Shown piece after piece: positions 17,591 through 26,079 of a stretch of DNA of 64,000 nt; position 1 is the stretch's first letter; every line of letters starts with the position of its first letter. Both the position numbers and the translations under genes were made by a program. The stretch comes from Virgibacillus_O xinjiangensis (GTDB lineage Bacteria; Bacillota; Bacilli; Bacillales; Amphibacillaceae), in contig NZ_JBHRSA010000046.1 in the NCBI RefSeq assembly GCF_042643145.1, forward strand, positions 216,062-280,061. The letters run 5' to 3'. The notes beneath the pieces are model-generated. The model did no database searches. It was given only the letters and a program-made list of their open reading frames with translations, and was not told the DNA's origin.

Positions 17591-17858
17591 TTGTTTACCT
17601 CACAGCATATTGAAATCATGTGCGAGTAACATAATACAAGCATACGCTGTAGCACATGAAGTTTGAGCATTTTTCATACAAAAAAGACGATTCGAGGTAG
17701 CTCCCGGGTCACTTGCGGAGAGCTCAAGGTCATTACTGCAACGGATGCTAGACCCCATTTTATAAAGTAAAATTCTTAGTCCCGGTGTTTTAAAAGATTT
17801 TACTTTATCACTTTAGAGCGTGTATGTAATAAAACACAAAAGTTTTTTAAAAATTTTA

Positions 17859-17887
17859 TCGATAATAGTTCGTAAGTATGATATAAT
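17859..17887 (+). promoter_or_regulatory. Promoter of the TrpX-like ABC operon
   Basis: TCGATA (17859-17864), 17 bases, TATAAT (17882-17887). The -10 is perfect and the -35 fair. No T-box or other riboswitch was found between it and the first gene. Confidence 0.55.
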
Positions 17888-17934
17888 CACGTTTAAATAT
17901 TTAGCCATATATTTAACAGGGGGGAAGAAGCAGG

Positions 17935-18939
17935 ATGATGAAAAAGCTCATAAGTCTATTAGCAATTATATCTATTTTCCTATTGGCAGCTTGCGGATCT
18001 GGAGAAGAATCCGCAAATGAAACTTCCGGTAATTCGGAAGCAGGGGAAGAAACCTATAAGGTCGGGGCAACACAGATTGTAGAGCATCCTTCGTTGGATG
18101 AAGCCTACAGAGGGTTTCAGGATGCACTGGCTGATGCCGGTTTGGAAGTAGAATATGATTTCCAAAGTGCCCAAAATGACCAGAACAACGTAAAGCCGAT
18201 TTCAGATGGGTTTGTCGCAGATAATGTCGATCTTATCTTTGCCAATTCAACACCAAGTGCACTTGGTGCTCTCCAGGCAACAAGTGAGATTCCGATTGTA
18301 TTCACATCAGTGACAGATGCAGTGGACGCCGGGCTGGTGCCATCGATGGAAGAAGCAGGCGAGAATATTACTGGAGTAGTAGATCTGCATCCTGAACAGA
18401 TTGATGCCACAGTGGAGTTTATCGATAAACATTTTCCTGATGCAAACGTAGGTATGATCTATAATGCCGGGGAGCAGAATTCCGTGAACCAGGTGGAAAG
18501 TGTCAAGGCAGCAGCTGAAGACACAAGCCTCTCTATTGAAGAAAGGACAGTGGCGAATTCCGCTGAAGTGCAGCAGGCAGCTACAACGCTTGTGGAAGAC
18601 GCAGATGTTTTCTATATCATTACCGATAATACCGTCGTGTCTGCTTTGGACAGTGTCGTAGGTGTCGCCAATGACCAGGATATCCCGCTTATCGTGGGAG
18701 AACCTGATTCCTTGGCTAAAGGCGGATTTGCGACCTTTGGAATCGACTACCACACTATCGGCTATCGGACAGGAGAAATGGCTGCAGATATTCTGACAGG
18801 TGAAAAAGAACCAGGAGAGATCCCTGCCGAATATCCTCCGGAAATCCAGTTGTTTATCAATAAAGCAGGAGCCGAAGAACAAGGTGTGGAGTGGAAAGAA
18901 GAATGGGATGAGTCCGCTGAAATCGTGGAAACGGAATAG
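17935..18939 (+). CDS. ABC transporter substrate-binding lipoprotein, TrpX/ABC_sub_bind type
   Basis: 334 residues with a lipoprotein signal peptide and lipobox LLAACGSG (Cys near residue 20), so anchored on the outer face of the membrane. The mature protein follows the ABC_sub_bind family (B-type periplasmic-binding fold related to TrpX of streptococci), with typical stretches FANSTPSALGALQA and GATQIVEHPSLDEAYRGF. Relatives are linked with tryptophan or tyrosine import, but the ligand cannot be read from sequence. GGGGGGAAG precedes tandem ATGs at 17935 and 17938. It is followed by a hairpin and then permease and ATPase genes, the usual three-gene order. Confidence 0.88.
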   Translation: MMKKLISLLAIISIFLLAACGSGEESANETSGNSEAGEETYKVGATQIVEHPSLDEAYRGFQDALADAGLEVEYDFQSAQNDQNNVKPISDGFVADNVDLIFANSTPSALGALQATSEIPIVFTSVTDAVDAGLVPSMEEAGENITGVVDLHPEQIDATVEFIDKHFPDANVGMIYNAGEQNSVNQVESVKAAAEDTSLSIEERTVANSAEVQQAATTLVEDADVFYIITDNTVVSALDSVVGVANDQDIPLIVGEPDSLAKGGFATFGIDYHTIGYRTGEMAADILTGEKEPGEIPAEYPPEIQLFINKAGAEEQGVEWKEEWDESAEIVETE

Positions 18940-18948
18940 TTGAAGCAC

Positions 18949-18975
18949 CGGGAGCCGGGCATTGCCTGGCTCCCG
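18949..18975 (+). promoter_or_regulatory. Intercistronic hairpin between binding-protein and permease genes
   Basis: A 12-bp stem with one G-T pair (18949-18960 with 18964-18975) around a 3-base loop, without a T run. Such hairpins after binding-protein genes commonly stabilise the upstream message or cut read-through, giving excess binding protein over membrane parts. Confidence 0.55.
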
Positions 18976-19013
18976 TCTGTATTACTTCATGAATAGCTTG
19001 GAGGAGGAAGAAT

Positions 19014-20000
19014 ATGTTTATATCTTTATTTGGTGCAGTGGAATCAGGTGTCATCTATGCTCTGATGGCATTAGGAGTGTATTTGACCTTCCGTGTGCTC
19101 GATTTTCCTGACTTGACGGTGGATGGAAGCTTTGTCACCGGTGCTGCTGTGGCTGGTATCTCCATCATAAATGGTGTTCCTCCTATCCTTGCAACAGTGT
19201 TAGCAGCAGTTGCAGGATTCATGGCTGGGTGTGTAACAGGCGTTCTGCACACCAAGGGGAAGATTAATGCCTTATTATCCGGGATTCTGATGATGACCGC
19301 TTTATATTCCATAAACTTGAGAATTCTAGGGCAGCCAACCCTGTCGATGCTTGGGGAAAGTACATTATTCACCCAATTGGAGTCAATATGGCAGCAGACT
19401 GGGCTGGATTCAATATTGAATGGACTATTGTCGATCACCGGGCTTGACCGCCTCCCGTCCACTTGGGCGGTTCTCCTGGTAATGACCATAGTCACCATCT
19501 TGATCAAGTTGTTGACGGATTATTATCTAAAGACAGAAGTAGGGCTCGCATTGAGGGCAATCGGGGACAATAAACGAATGATCCGCAGCCTGTCAGCCAA
19601 TACCGATTCACTTACCATTATGGGCGTAGGCTTGTCGAACGGCCTTGTAGCTCTTTCCGGAGGATTAGTCGCACAGCATGGCGGCTTTGCCGATGTGAAT
19701 ATGGGGATTGGTATGATTGTCATTGGTCTCGCCTCCGTCATTATCGGGGAAGCGCTGTTTGGCACGAAAACGATCGCGAGAGCTACATTGGCGGTCATCC
19801 TGGGGGCGGTTATCTACCGGATGATTGTCACCTTGGCACTCCGCGTCGATTTTCTGGAAACCGGGGACATGAAGGTGATTACAGCTGTGATTGTCATCGG
19901 TGCACTGGTCGCGCCTAAACTGATTCAGACGAGAAAAGAGAATAAGCGCCGTCTGGAAAAGAGGAAACAACTGGCAAGCCAAGTGAAGGAGGTTTCGTAA
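19014..20000 (+). CDS. ABC transporter permease, TrpY-like (LIV-type permease fold)
   Basis: 328 residues with eight or nine hydrophobic segments. The N-terminus ESGVIYALMALGVYLTFRVL and the loop LTVDGSFVTGAAVAG are typical of the branched-chain/TrpY permease superfamily, in which one permease homodimerises. The coupling loop for the ATPase is in the region LKTEVGLALRAIGDNKRMIR near residue 180. The C-terminus is a basic tail rich in K and R. AGGAGGAAG lies before the ATG. Its TAA stop overlaps the ATG of the ATPase gene by one base, which implies translational coupling. Confidence 0.9.
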   Translation: MFISLFGAVESGVIYALMALGVYLTFRVLDFPDLTVDGSFVTGAAVAGISIINGVPPILATVLAAVAGFMAGCVTGVLHTKGKINALLSGILMMTALYSINLRILGQPTLSMLGESTLFTQLESIWQQTGLDSILNGLLSITGLDRLPSTWAVLLVMTIVTILIKLLTDYYLKTEVGLALRAIGDNKRMIRSLSANTDSLTIMGVGLSNGLVALSGGLVAQHGGFADVNMGIGMIVIGLASVIIGEALFGTKTIARATLAVILGAVIYRMIVTLALRVDFLETGDMKVITAVIVIGALVAPKLIQTRKENKRRLEKRKQLASQVKEVS

Positions 20001-20794
20001 TGCTTGAGCTGAACAACACGTCGATTACTTTCAATGAAAATACACCAGACGAGAAAAAGGCATTAAGAAATATTAACCTTTCCCTGGAAACCGGAGATTT
20101 TGTAACAGTCATCGGCAGTAATGGGGCAGGTAAATCTACCTTGATGAATATCATTTCCGGTGCACTGATCCCAGATGTAGGAGATGTGGTGATTGGCGGG
20201 AAGCAGGTGGTTCATCTGCCTGAATATAAACGCTCTTCATTAATCGGAAGGGTGTTCCAAGACCCGATGGCCGGTACGGCTCCCTCGATGACTATTGAGG
20301 AGAACCTGGCCATGGCATATTCCCGGAATAAGAAAAGAAGACTGAGGCTGGGAGTGAACAAGAAACGGAGGGAATCGTTCCGAGAACACCTTGCATCTCT
20401 GAATATCGGATTGGAAGACAGGCTTACGGCTAAGGTAGGACTTCTTTCGGGTGGGGAAAGGCAGGCATTGTCCTTGCTGATGACCACCTTCACCAAACCG
20501 GATATTCTCCTGCTTGATGAACATACAGCCGCCTTGGATCCTTCCCGTGCCGAGCTAATTACGAATTTAACCGGTGAAGTCGTTCGGGAATCTGGTTTAA
20601 CGACGTTGATGGTCACCCATAATATGCAGCAGGCACTCGACTTGGGGAACAGGCTGATCATGATGGATAAAGGACAGATCATTTTCGAGGCAAGCGGTGA
20701 GAAAAAACAAAAGCTCACCGTGGAAGATTTACTATTTGAATTTAAAAGAATTCGTGGATCCCAATTTGAAAGTGACCGTGCAGTACTGGGATAA
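20000..20794 (+). CDS. ABC transporter ATP-binding protein, TrpZ-like
   Basis: 264 residues with all ABC ATPase motifs: Walker A GSNGAGKST near residue 40, Q-loop in GRVFQDPMAGTAPSM, signature LLSGGERQALSL near 150, Walker B ILLLDEHTAALDP near 171, and the switch His in MVTHNMQQ near 205. The Walker B ends with DEH where most ABC proteins have DEP, as is also seen in some TrpZ-like ATPases. It powers the adjacent permease. It is the last gene of the operon and converges on gdhA. Confidence 0.92.
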   Translation: MLELNNTSITFNENTPDEKKALRNINLSLETGDFVTVIGSNGAGKSTLMNIISGALIPDVGDVVIGGKQVVHLPEYKRSSLIGRVFQDPMAGTAPSMTIEENLAMAYSRNKKRRLRLGVNKKRRESFREHLASLNIGLEDRLTAKVGLLSGGERQALSLLMTTFTKPDILLLDEHTAALDPSRAELITNLTGEVVRESGLTTLMVTHNMQQALDLGNRLIMMDKGQIIFEASGEKKQKLTVEDLLFEFKRIRGSQFESDRAVLG

Positions 20795-20884
20795 AAAGAA
20801 GGAAAAGGCCGGTGGAGAATTTCATTTCTTCATTGGTTTTTTTGCCCATAGAGGCCGGATTCCGGGTGATCAAGGGTACACTTA

Positions 20885-20935
20885 CATAAAAAAGAGCTGT
20901 ACCAGAAGTCAGATGAAACTTCTAGGTACAGCTCT
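20885..20935. terminator. Terminator for gdhA (possibly bidirectional)
   Basis: Outer stem AGAGCTGTACC (20893-20903) with its complement at 20925-20935 and an inner stem AGAAGT/ACTTCT. On the minus strand it is followed by TTTTTT, as expected for the end of gdhA. Confidence 0.85.
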
Positions 20936-20972
20936 GTGTATATGCTGTCTGCTTAGCAGACGAATGTGGGGC

Positions 20973-22358
20973 TTATACTCCCTGAGAAATCATAGCGTCT
21001 GCTACTTTTTTGAACCCTGCGATATTCGATCCAATTTCCAGGTTTCCAGGCTTTCCATATTCTTCTGCTGCTTCCATGCAATTTTTGTAAATATCTTTCA
21101 TGATTTCCTGCAATTTTGCATCAACTTCTTTGAAGGTCCAAGATAAACGCATGCTGTTCTGGGCCATTTCCAATGCAGAAACTGCAACACCGCCAGCATT
21201 GGCAGCTTTTGCTGGAGCGAATAATACACCTTTTTCCAAGAACAGGTCGATTGCTTCGGAAGTGGATGGCATATTAGCACCTTCTGCCACTGCTTTCACT
21301 CCATTATCGATCAACAGTTGTGCAGCTTCTTCATCAAGCTCATTCTGTGTTGCACATGGCAGTGCCACGTCACAAGGAATGGACCATATGCCTGTGCATC
21401 CCTCATGGAAGGAAGCATGCGGGTGCTTCTCTACATATTCACTGATTCTGCCTTGGTTGATTTCTTTGATTTCCTTCACGGTGTCCAGATCGATTCCATT
21501 TTCATCATGGATGTAACCGGAGGAATCACTGCAGGCAACTACTTTAGCACCAAGTTCCATGGCTTTTTCCATGGCATAGATCGAAACATTTCCGGATCCG
21601 GAGATGACCGCTTTGCTGCCATAGAAAGCGATCCCTTGGTCTTGAAGCATTTCTTTTACAAAGTAGATGGTTCCATACCCAGTCGCTTCCTTACGTGCCA
21701 GGCTGCCGCCGTAATCCAATCCCTTACCAGTCAGGACACCTGCCTCATAGCGTTTGCGCAGCTTCTTGTATTGGCCGAACATGTAACCAATTTCTCTGGC
21801 ACCGACACCGATGTCACCGGCAGGTATATCAGTGTCCGGGCCAATGTGATGGTATAATTCAGTCATGAAGCTCTGGCAGAAACGCATGATTTCATTATCG
21901 GATTTGCCTTTGGGGTCGAAATCCGAGCCGCCTTTCCCGCCGCCGATCGGCTGACCAGTAAGGGAATTTTTGATGATCTGCTCCAAGCCTAGGAATTTAA
22001 TGATGCTTTGGTTTACAGAAGGGTGAAAGCGCAATCCACCTTTATATGGACCGATTGCGCTATTGAACTGAACCCTGAAACCACGGTTGACTCTCACCTT
22101 GCCTTGGTCATCCACCCATGGAACTCGGAAGGTAATCAGCCTTTCAGGTTCTGAAAGCTGTTCGAGAATGCCTTTTTCAATATAAACGGGGTGTTTTTCC
22201 AGAATGGGAGAGAGGGATTTAAAGATTAGTGCAGCTGCTTGGTGAAATTCTGTATCATTGGGGTTCCTTTCCACAAGCGTGTTGTATACTTCACTGATAT
22301 ATGTCTGTACTTTCTGCTTCATTTCGGTATTGGTGTTTTCCATTGTTGAATTTGTCAT
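20973..22358 (-). CDS. gdhA: NADP-specific glutamate dehydrogenase
   Basis: 461 residues. It forms glutamate from 2-oxoglutarate and ammonium using NADPH. The sequence follows E. coli GdhA closely: FRVPWVDDQGKVRVNRGFRV, the catalytic-lysine segment PIGGGKGGSDFDPKG, and the nucleotide-binding motif ISGSGNVSIYA. It is the anabolic hexameric type rather than the catabolic RocG/GudB type. The ATG at 22358 is 14 bases from AGGAGG, unusually far. A three-codon ORF with ideal spacing lies between them and its TGA overlaps this ATG. The open frame runs back to 22790 but that crosses the divergent regulator gene. Glutamate is also a main osmolyte counter-ion in halophiles. Confidence 0.95.
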   Translation of the reverse strand: MTNSTMENTNTEMKQKVQTYISEVYNTLVERNPNDTEFHQAAALIFKSLSPILEKHPVYIEKGILEQLSEPERLITFRVPWVDDQGKVRVNRGFRVQFNSAIGPYKGGLRFHPSVNQSIIKFLGLEQIIKNSLTGQPIGGGKGGSDFDPKGKSDNEIMRFCQSFMTELYHHIGPDTDIPAGDIGVGAREIGYMFGQYKKLRKRYEAGVLTGKGLDYGGSLARKEATGYGTIYFVKEMLQDQGIAFYGSKAVISGSGNVSIYAMEKAMELGAKVVACSDSSGYIHDENGIDLDTVKEIKEINQGRISEYVEKHPHASFHEGCTGIWSIPCDVALPCATQNELDEEAAQLLIDNGVKAVAEGANMPSTSEAIDLFLEKGVLFAPAKAANAGGVAVSALEMAQNSMRLSWTFKEVDAKLQEIMKDIYKNCMEAAEEYGKPGNLEIGSNIAGFKKVADAMISQGV

Positions 22359-22366
22359 AATTGCAT
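22355..22366 (-). CDS. Three-codon leader ORF (Met-Gln-Leu) coupled to gdhA
   Basis: ATG CAA TTA TGA begins 6 bases after AGGAGG, the normal distance, and its TGA shares bases with the gdhA ATG (ATGA overlap). The gdhA start itself is 14 bases from that site. Ribosomes would reach gdhA mainly by reinitiation. It is a tiny reading frame with no protein-level evidence. Confidence 0.4.
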   Translation of the reverse strand: MQL

Positions 22367-22431
22367 TAAGAACCTCCTGATATAAATTTTGAAGTGTTAA
22401 AATTTTAATCAATATAGCAATAATTTTACAT

Positions 22432-22446
22432 GTTATAATATATAAC
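22432..22446. promoter_or_regulatory. Near-palindromic LysR-type box between gdhA and gltC-like genes
   Basis: GTTATAATATATAAC is an imperfect palindrome with the T-N11-A form of LysR-family sites, located midway in the 150-bp divergent gap. It also overlaps possible TATAAT -10 sequences. Assignment to the neighbouring regulator is inference. Confidence 0.45.
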
Positions 22447-22508
22447 AGCAATATAAATTCTAGATGATATCTATGCCTTTGTGATATGAATAAAGAGAGG
22501 TGCCTAGC

Positions 22509-23414
22509 ATGGAATTGAAACAAATCAAATATTTTATAGAAGTTGCCAAGCGGGAGCATGTGACCGAGGCTGCAAATGCTCTGCATATTGCACAGTCCGC
22601 CGTAAGCAGGCAGATTTTCAACTTGGAGGCGGAGTTGGGAGTGTCCTTGTTCATAAGAGAAGGTAGGACCGTGAAGCTCACCCCGATCGGCAGAGTGTTC
22701 AAAGACCATATGGAACAGGCTCTCCATACAATCGAGGATGCAGCCCAGGTAATAGAGGAGTATACAGACCCGGAGCGAGGGACGGTCCATGTCGGCTTTC
22801 CAAGCAGTTTATCCGCTTATATGCTGCCAACCGCTGTATCAGGTTTCCGCAATCAGTACCCGGATGTCAAATTCCAATTGAAGCAGGGTTCTTATCACGA
22901 ACTGAAAAAAGCAGTACTGAACGGTGAAATCAATATGGCATTACTAGGACCTGTCCCGATGAATGAGAAGAGGCTCAAGGGAGCTATCCTTTTTACGGAA
23001 AATATGGTAGCTCTCCTGCCATCCAGCCACCCGTTAGCAGGAGAAAAATCCCTCAAGTTGAGCGATCTTCGCAATGATCAGTTCATCTTGTTTCCTGATG
23101 GCTACATCCTGCGTACGTTGCTTCTGAATGCCTGTAAGCAGCTGGGATTCGATCCGGAGGTCTCTTTTGAGGGCGAGGATATTGATGCCATTAAAGGTTT
23201 GGTCTCTGCTGGGCTGGGTGTTACACTTGTACCGGAAATAACCTTGGTAGACAGTATCCCGAGAGCCACTGTGAAGATTCCGGTGACAGAACCGAATGTA
23301 GCCAGAACGGTTGGAATGATCGTACCGACCGATCGTCATCTTCTTCCTACTGAACAAGTATTCTACGATTTTCTGAAGGATTTCTTTACTCGTCTGGAAA
23401 GATTTCAAAATTAA
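22509..23414 (+). CDS. gltC: LysR-family regulator, GltC-like
   Basis: 301 residues from the ATG at 22509. The N-terminal helix-turn-helix (MELKQIKYFIEVAKREHVTEAANALHIAQSAVSRQ, read in two parts) and the effector domain (RGTVHVGFPSSLSAYMLPT; DAIKGLVSAGLGVTLVPE) resemble B. subtilis GltC along the whole length. GltC activates glutamate synthase genes and is modulated by 2-oxoglutarate and glutamate dehydrogenase. Here it faces gdhA instead of gltAB, so the likely target is glutamate dehydrogenase, which would make ammonium assimilation through GDH its job. An in-frame GTG at 22500 is possible but sits on the ribosome site. Confidence 0.85.
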   Translation: MELKQIKYFIEVAKREHVTEAANALHIAQSAVSRQIFNLEAELGVSLFIREGRTVKLTPIGRVFKDHMEQALHTIEDAAQVIEEYTDPERGTVHVGFPSSLSAYMLPTAVSGFRNQYPDVKFQLKQGSYHELKKAVLNGEINMALLGPVPMNEKRLKGAILFTENMVALLPSSHPLAGEKSLKLSDLRNDQFILFPDGYILRTLLLNACKQLGFDPEVSFEGEDIDAIKGLVSAGLGVTLVPEITLVDSIPRATVKIPVTEPNVARTVGMIVPTDRHLLPTEQVFYDFLKDFFTRLERFQN

Positions 23415-23469
23415 TGAACGTATTCAGTTGCAACTAGTTTAAGCTTATGCTAACCTTGGGTACGATATA

Positions 23470-23498
23470 TTGTGATTAGTTTTAAAATTAAATACTAT
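23470..23498 (+). promoter_or_regulatory. Promoter of the B12-riboswitch/RNR operon
   Basis: TTGTGA (23470-23475), 17 bases, TACTAT (23493-23498), placed just before the riboswitch. Confidence 0.6.
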
Positions 23499-23512
23499 AT
23501 GTAGTGAATTGA

Positions 23513-23716
23513 GTTATGGTGGCATTTGATGCCTTAAAAGGGAATCCAGTTGGAATCTGGAACTGCCCCCGCAACTGTATGTGTAGACGAAAGGGATGCA
23601 CCACGAGTCGATATGCTGAACAGGCGATCGTCTTGGAAGGACCCTGGAGGATGATGCACAAGTCAGGAGACCTGCCGTATTCTCATGTTTCAATTCTCCG
23701 GGGTGAGGGAATGTGA
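23513..23716 (+). ncRNA. Cobalamin (adenosylcobalamin) riboswitch
   Basis: The conserved B12-box parts are all present in order: GGTGGCATTTGATGCC, then AAAAGGGAATCCAGTTGGAA, then ACTGCCCCCGCAACTGTA, then later GTCAGGAGACCTGCC. These are diagnostic of the cobalamin class. It lies in the 5' leader of the ribonucleotide reductase operon, upstream of a terminator, so bound adenosylcobalamin should switch the operon off. The boundaries are approximate. Confidence 0.95.
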
Positions 23717-23751
23717 AGCGGCAGTCATATGGTGGATTACTGTCGTTTTAT

Positions 23752-23783
23752 GCCGTTCATCCCGGAGGATGGACGGCTTTTTT
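23752..23783 (+). terminator. Riboswitch-controlled terminator
   Basis: GCCGTTCATCC (23752-23762) pairs with GGATGGACGGC (23767-23777) followed by TTTTTT. A weaker hairpin, CGGCAGT with ACTGTCG (23719-23745), precedes it and may be part of the switching region. The terminator stands between the aptamer and the first gene, so control is most likely at transcription. Confidence 0.85.
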
Positions 23784-23847
23784 CGTGTTCGGGCTTAGGG
23801 GGCATTGAAGGTCCGGAACCGTAATCTAATAAAGGAGGAAGTTGGAC

Positions 23848-26079
23848 ATGATGGCAGAAGCACCGGTAATGCCGGGAGAAATCTCCACTCTGATCGACGA
23901 GGAAGCTGAAGGTTTATCATTGGATATAGACAAGTGGAAAGATAGAGCGATCGAGGCAGCAAAACTTGATGGTTCTATGGAAAAAGTAGTTGATACCCTG
24001 ATTAAACAAGCATTGGAGAACATAGACGAGGCTAATCCGGACTGGACCTTTCTTGCGGCCCGACTCTATTTGAGAAATTTGTACCGAGAGGCGGGGCAGA
24101 ATCGTGGCTATGATCCTTCCATAAAATATGGTGGTTTTTATGAATTGCTGGAGAAACTGACTCGTTTGGGAATCTATTCGCCAGACCTCCTTGATAGATA
24201 CAGCAGTGAGGAGATTGAGGAGCTGGCAATGGTAATAGATCCTCAGAGAGATCTGCTGTTCAATTACCTGGGGATCTATACCTTGGCGACACGTTATTTA
24301 GCTGTAGACCATGAGAGGAAGGTATTTGAGCTTCCACAGGAACGGTGGATGGTCATTGCCATGCATCTGATGCGGGAGGAAAAGGGAGAAAACAGAGTAG
24401 ATCTTGTCCAAGAGGCTTACTGGGCGCTAAGCAATTTATACATGACTGTAGCTACCCCGACACTGAACAATGCAGGGAAAACCCATGGCCAGCTGTCCAG
24501 TTGTTTCATAGACACAGTGGATGATAGTCTGCAATCTATCTATGACAGCAACACGGATATCGCCAAACTTTCCAAGAATGGTGGGGGGATCGGCGTCTAT
24601 ATGGGCAAAGTCCGCAGCCGCGGAAGCACCATCAAAGGTTTCAAGGGGATGTCGAGCGGTGTGGTCCCATGGATCAAACAGCTCAATAACACAGCGGTAA
24701 GTGTCGACCAACTGGGAACCAGGAAAGGGGCCATTGCGGTCTATCTGGATATATGGCATCAGGATATCGAGTCTTTTCTCGACCTGAAGTTGAACAACGG
24801 GGATGACCGAATGCGTGCGCATGATATATTTACCGGCGTCTGCCTGCCTGATTTATTCATGGAGCAGGTAGATAAAAGAGGTGACTGGTACTTATTTGAT
24901 CCGCATGAAGTCCGTCAGGTGATGGGCTACTCATTGGAAGATTTTTATGATGAAACCAGGGGGGCTGGGCAATGGAGGCTCAAATACGAGGAATGCGTAG
25001 AGTCTGAGGAGTTGTCTAAACGGAAGGTACCTGCCATTGACCTTATGAAACGGATCATGAAATCCCAACTGGAATCGGGGACTCCCTTCATATTCTACCG
25101 TGATGAAGTGAACAGAAAGAACAACAATTCGCATGAGGGAATGATCTACTGCTCCAACCTATGTACGGAAATCACCCAAAACCAATCCCCAACGGAATTT
25201 GTCGAAGAGTGGCTGGAAGAAGGAAGCTTATTGAAAAAGTATCGGCCCGGTGACTATGTTGTCTGTAACCTGAGTTCTATCAATCTAGGAAGGGCAGTAC
25301 CGGACCAGGTGCTGGAAAGACTCATCCGCATTCAGGTCCGTATGTTGGATAACGTCATTGACGTCAACACGTTGCCGATTCCTCAGGCAGAGCAGACCAA
25401 TAAGAAATACCGGGCTGTCGGTTTAGGCACCTTTGGTTGGCATCATCTGTTGGCAAAGCAGAATATAGACTGGGAGTCGGAAGAGGCTGTCCGTTATGCT
25501 GATGAGCTGTATGAACAGATTGCATACTTGGCAATCAGACAAAGCCAAGAATTAGGCAAAGAAAAAGGGAGTTATCCTCTGTTCACTGGCAGTAAATGGG
25601 AGACGGGGCGTTACTTTGAGGAACGAGGATATACAGGAGAGAAATGGGAGCAGCTTAAGCGGGAGGTCCAGGAATATGGTATTCGCAACAGCTACTTGAT
25701 GGCAGTGGCGCCTAATTCCTCAACCTCTATGATTGCAGGATCGACGGCAAGTATCGACCCGATATTCCAGCCGTTCTATCATGAGGAGAAAAAAGATTTC
25801 AAGATTCCGGTCACTGCTCCGGACATGGATCATCAGAACTATCGCATCTATCGGAGATCTGCGTATATTGTCGATCAGCGCTGGTCTGTCCGACAGAATG
25901 CAGCGAGACAAAGACATGTCGACCAGTCCATCTCCTTCAATTTCTATGTACCGAATACGATCCGGGCAGCAGTTCTGCTGGACCTTCATCTCCAAGCATG
26001 GAAAGAAGGTTTGAAAACAACCTATTATGTCCGTTCCACCTCGAATGATGTGGAGGGATGTGAGTGGTGTGAAAGTTGA
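23848..26079 (+). CDS. nrdE: Class I ribonucleotide reductase, catalytic (alpha) subunit
   Basis: 743 residues from the ATG at 23848 (AAAGGAGG upstream). It reduces ribonucleoside diphosphates to deoxyribonucleotides. Redox-active and catalytic cysteines are visible in QLSSCF (about residue 218) and SNLCTEI (about 438), with the C-terminal pair CEWC that accepts electrons from thioredoxin or glutaredoxin. The allosteric ATP-cone usual at the N-terminus of NrdA is not recognisable, which favours the NrdE (class Ib) type. The radical-transfer tyrosines lie near NSYLMAVAPNSSTSMIAG. First gene after the B12 riboswitch; its stop overlaps the flavodoxin start by 4 bases. B12 control implies that a B12-dependent class II enzyme is encoded elsewhere. 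Confidence 0.93.
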   Translation: MMAEAPVMPGEISTLIDEEAEGLSLDIDKWKDRAIEAAKLDGSMEKVVDTLIKQALENIDEANPDWTFLAARLYLRNLYREAGQNRGYDPSIKYGGFYELLEKLTRLGIYSPDLLDRYSSEEIEELAMVIDPQRDLLFNYLGIYTLATRYLAVDHERKVFELPQERWMVIAMHLMREEKGENRVDLVQEAYWALSNLYMTVATPTLNNAGKTHGQLSSCFIDTVDDSLQSIYDSNTDIAKLSKNGGGIGVYMGKVRSRGSTIKGFKGMSSGVVPWIKQLNNTAVSVDQLGTRKGAIAVYLDIWHQDIESFLDLKLNNGDDRMRAHDIFTGVCLPDLFMEQVDKRGDWYLFDPHEVRQVMGYSLEDFYDETRGAGQWRLKYEECVESEELSKRKVPAIDLMKRIMKSQLESGTPFIFYRDEVNRKNNNSHEGMIYCSNLCTEITQNQSPTEFVEEWLEEGSLLKKYRPGDYVVCNLSSINLGRAVPDQVLERLIRIQVRMLDNVIDVNTLPIPQAEQTNKKYRAVGLGTFGWHHLLAKQNIDWESEEAVRYADELYEQIAYLAIRQSQELGKEKGSYPLFTGSKWETGRYFEERGYTGEKWEQLKREVQEYGIRNSYLMAVAPNSSTSMIAGSTASIDPIFQPFYHEEKKDFKIPVTAPDMDHQNYRIYRRSAYIVDQRWSVRQNAARQRHVDQSISFNFYVPNTIRAAVLLDLHLQAWKEGLKTTYYVRSTSNDVEGCEWCES

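Noticed and set aside
17700..17934. T-box or riboswitch before the TrpX-like operon
   Set aside because: TrpX relatives in other Firmicutes can be T-box controlled, but the AGGGTGGNACCGCG motif and a terminator are absent here.
22359..22790. 144-residue N-terminal extension of glutamate dehydrogenase
   Set aside because: The frame is open but antisense to the gltC-like gene and AT-rich gap; homologues begin near the ATG at 22358.
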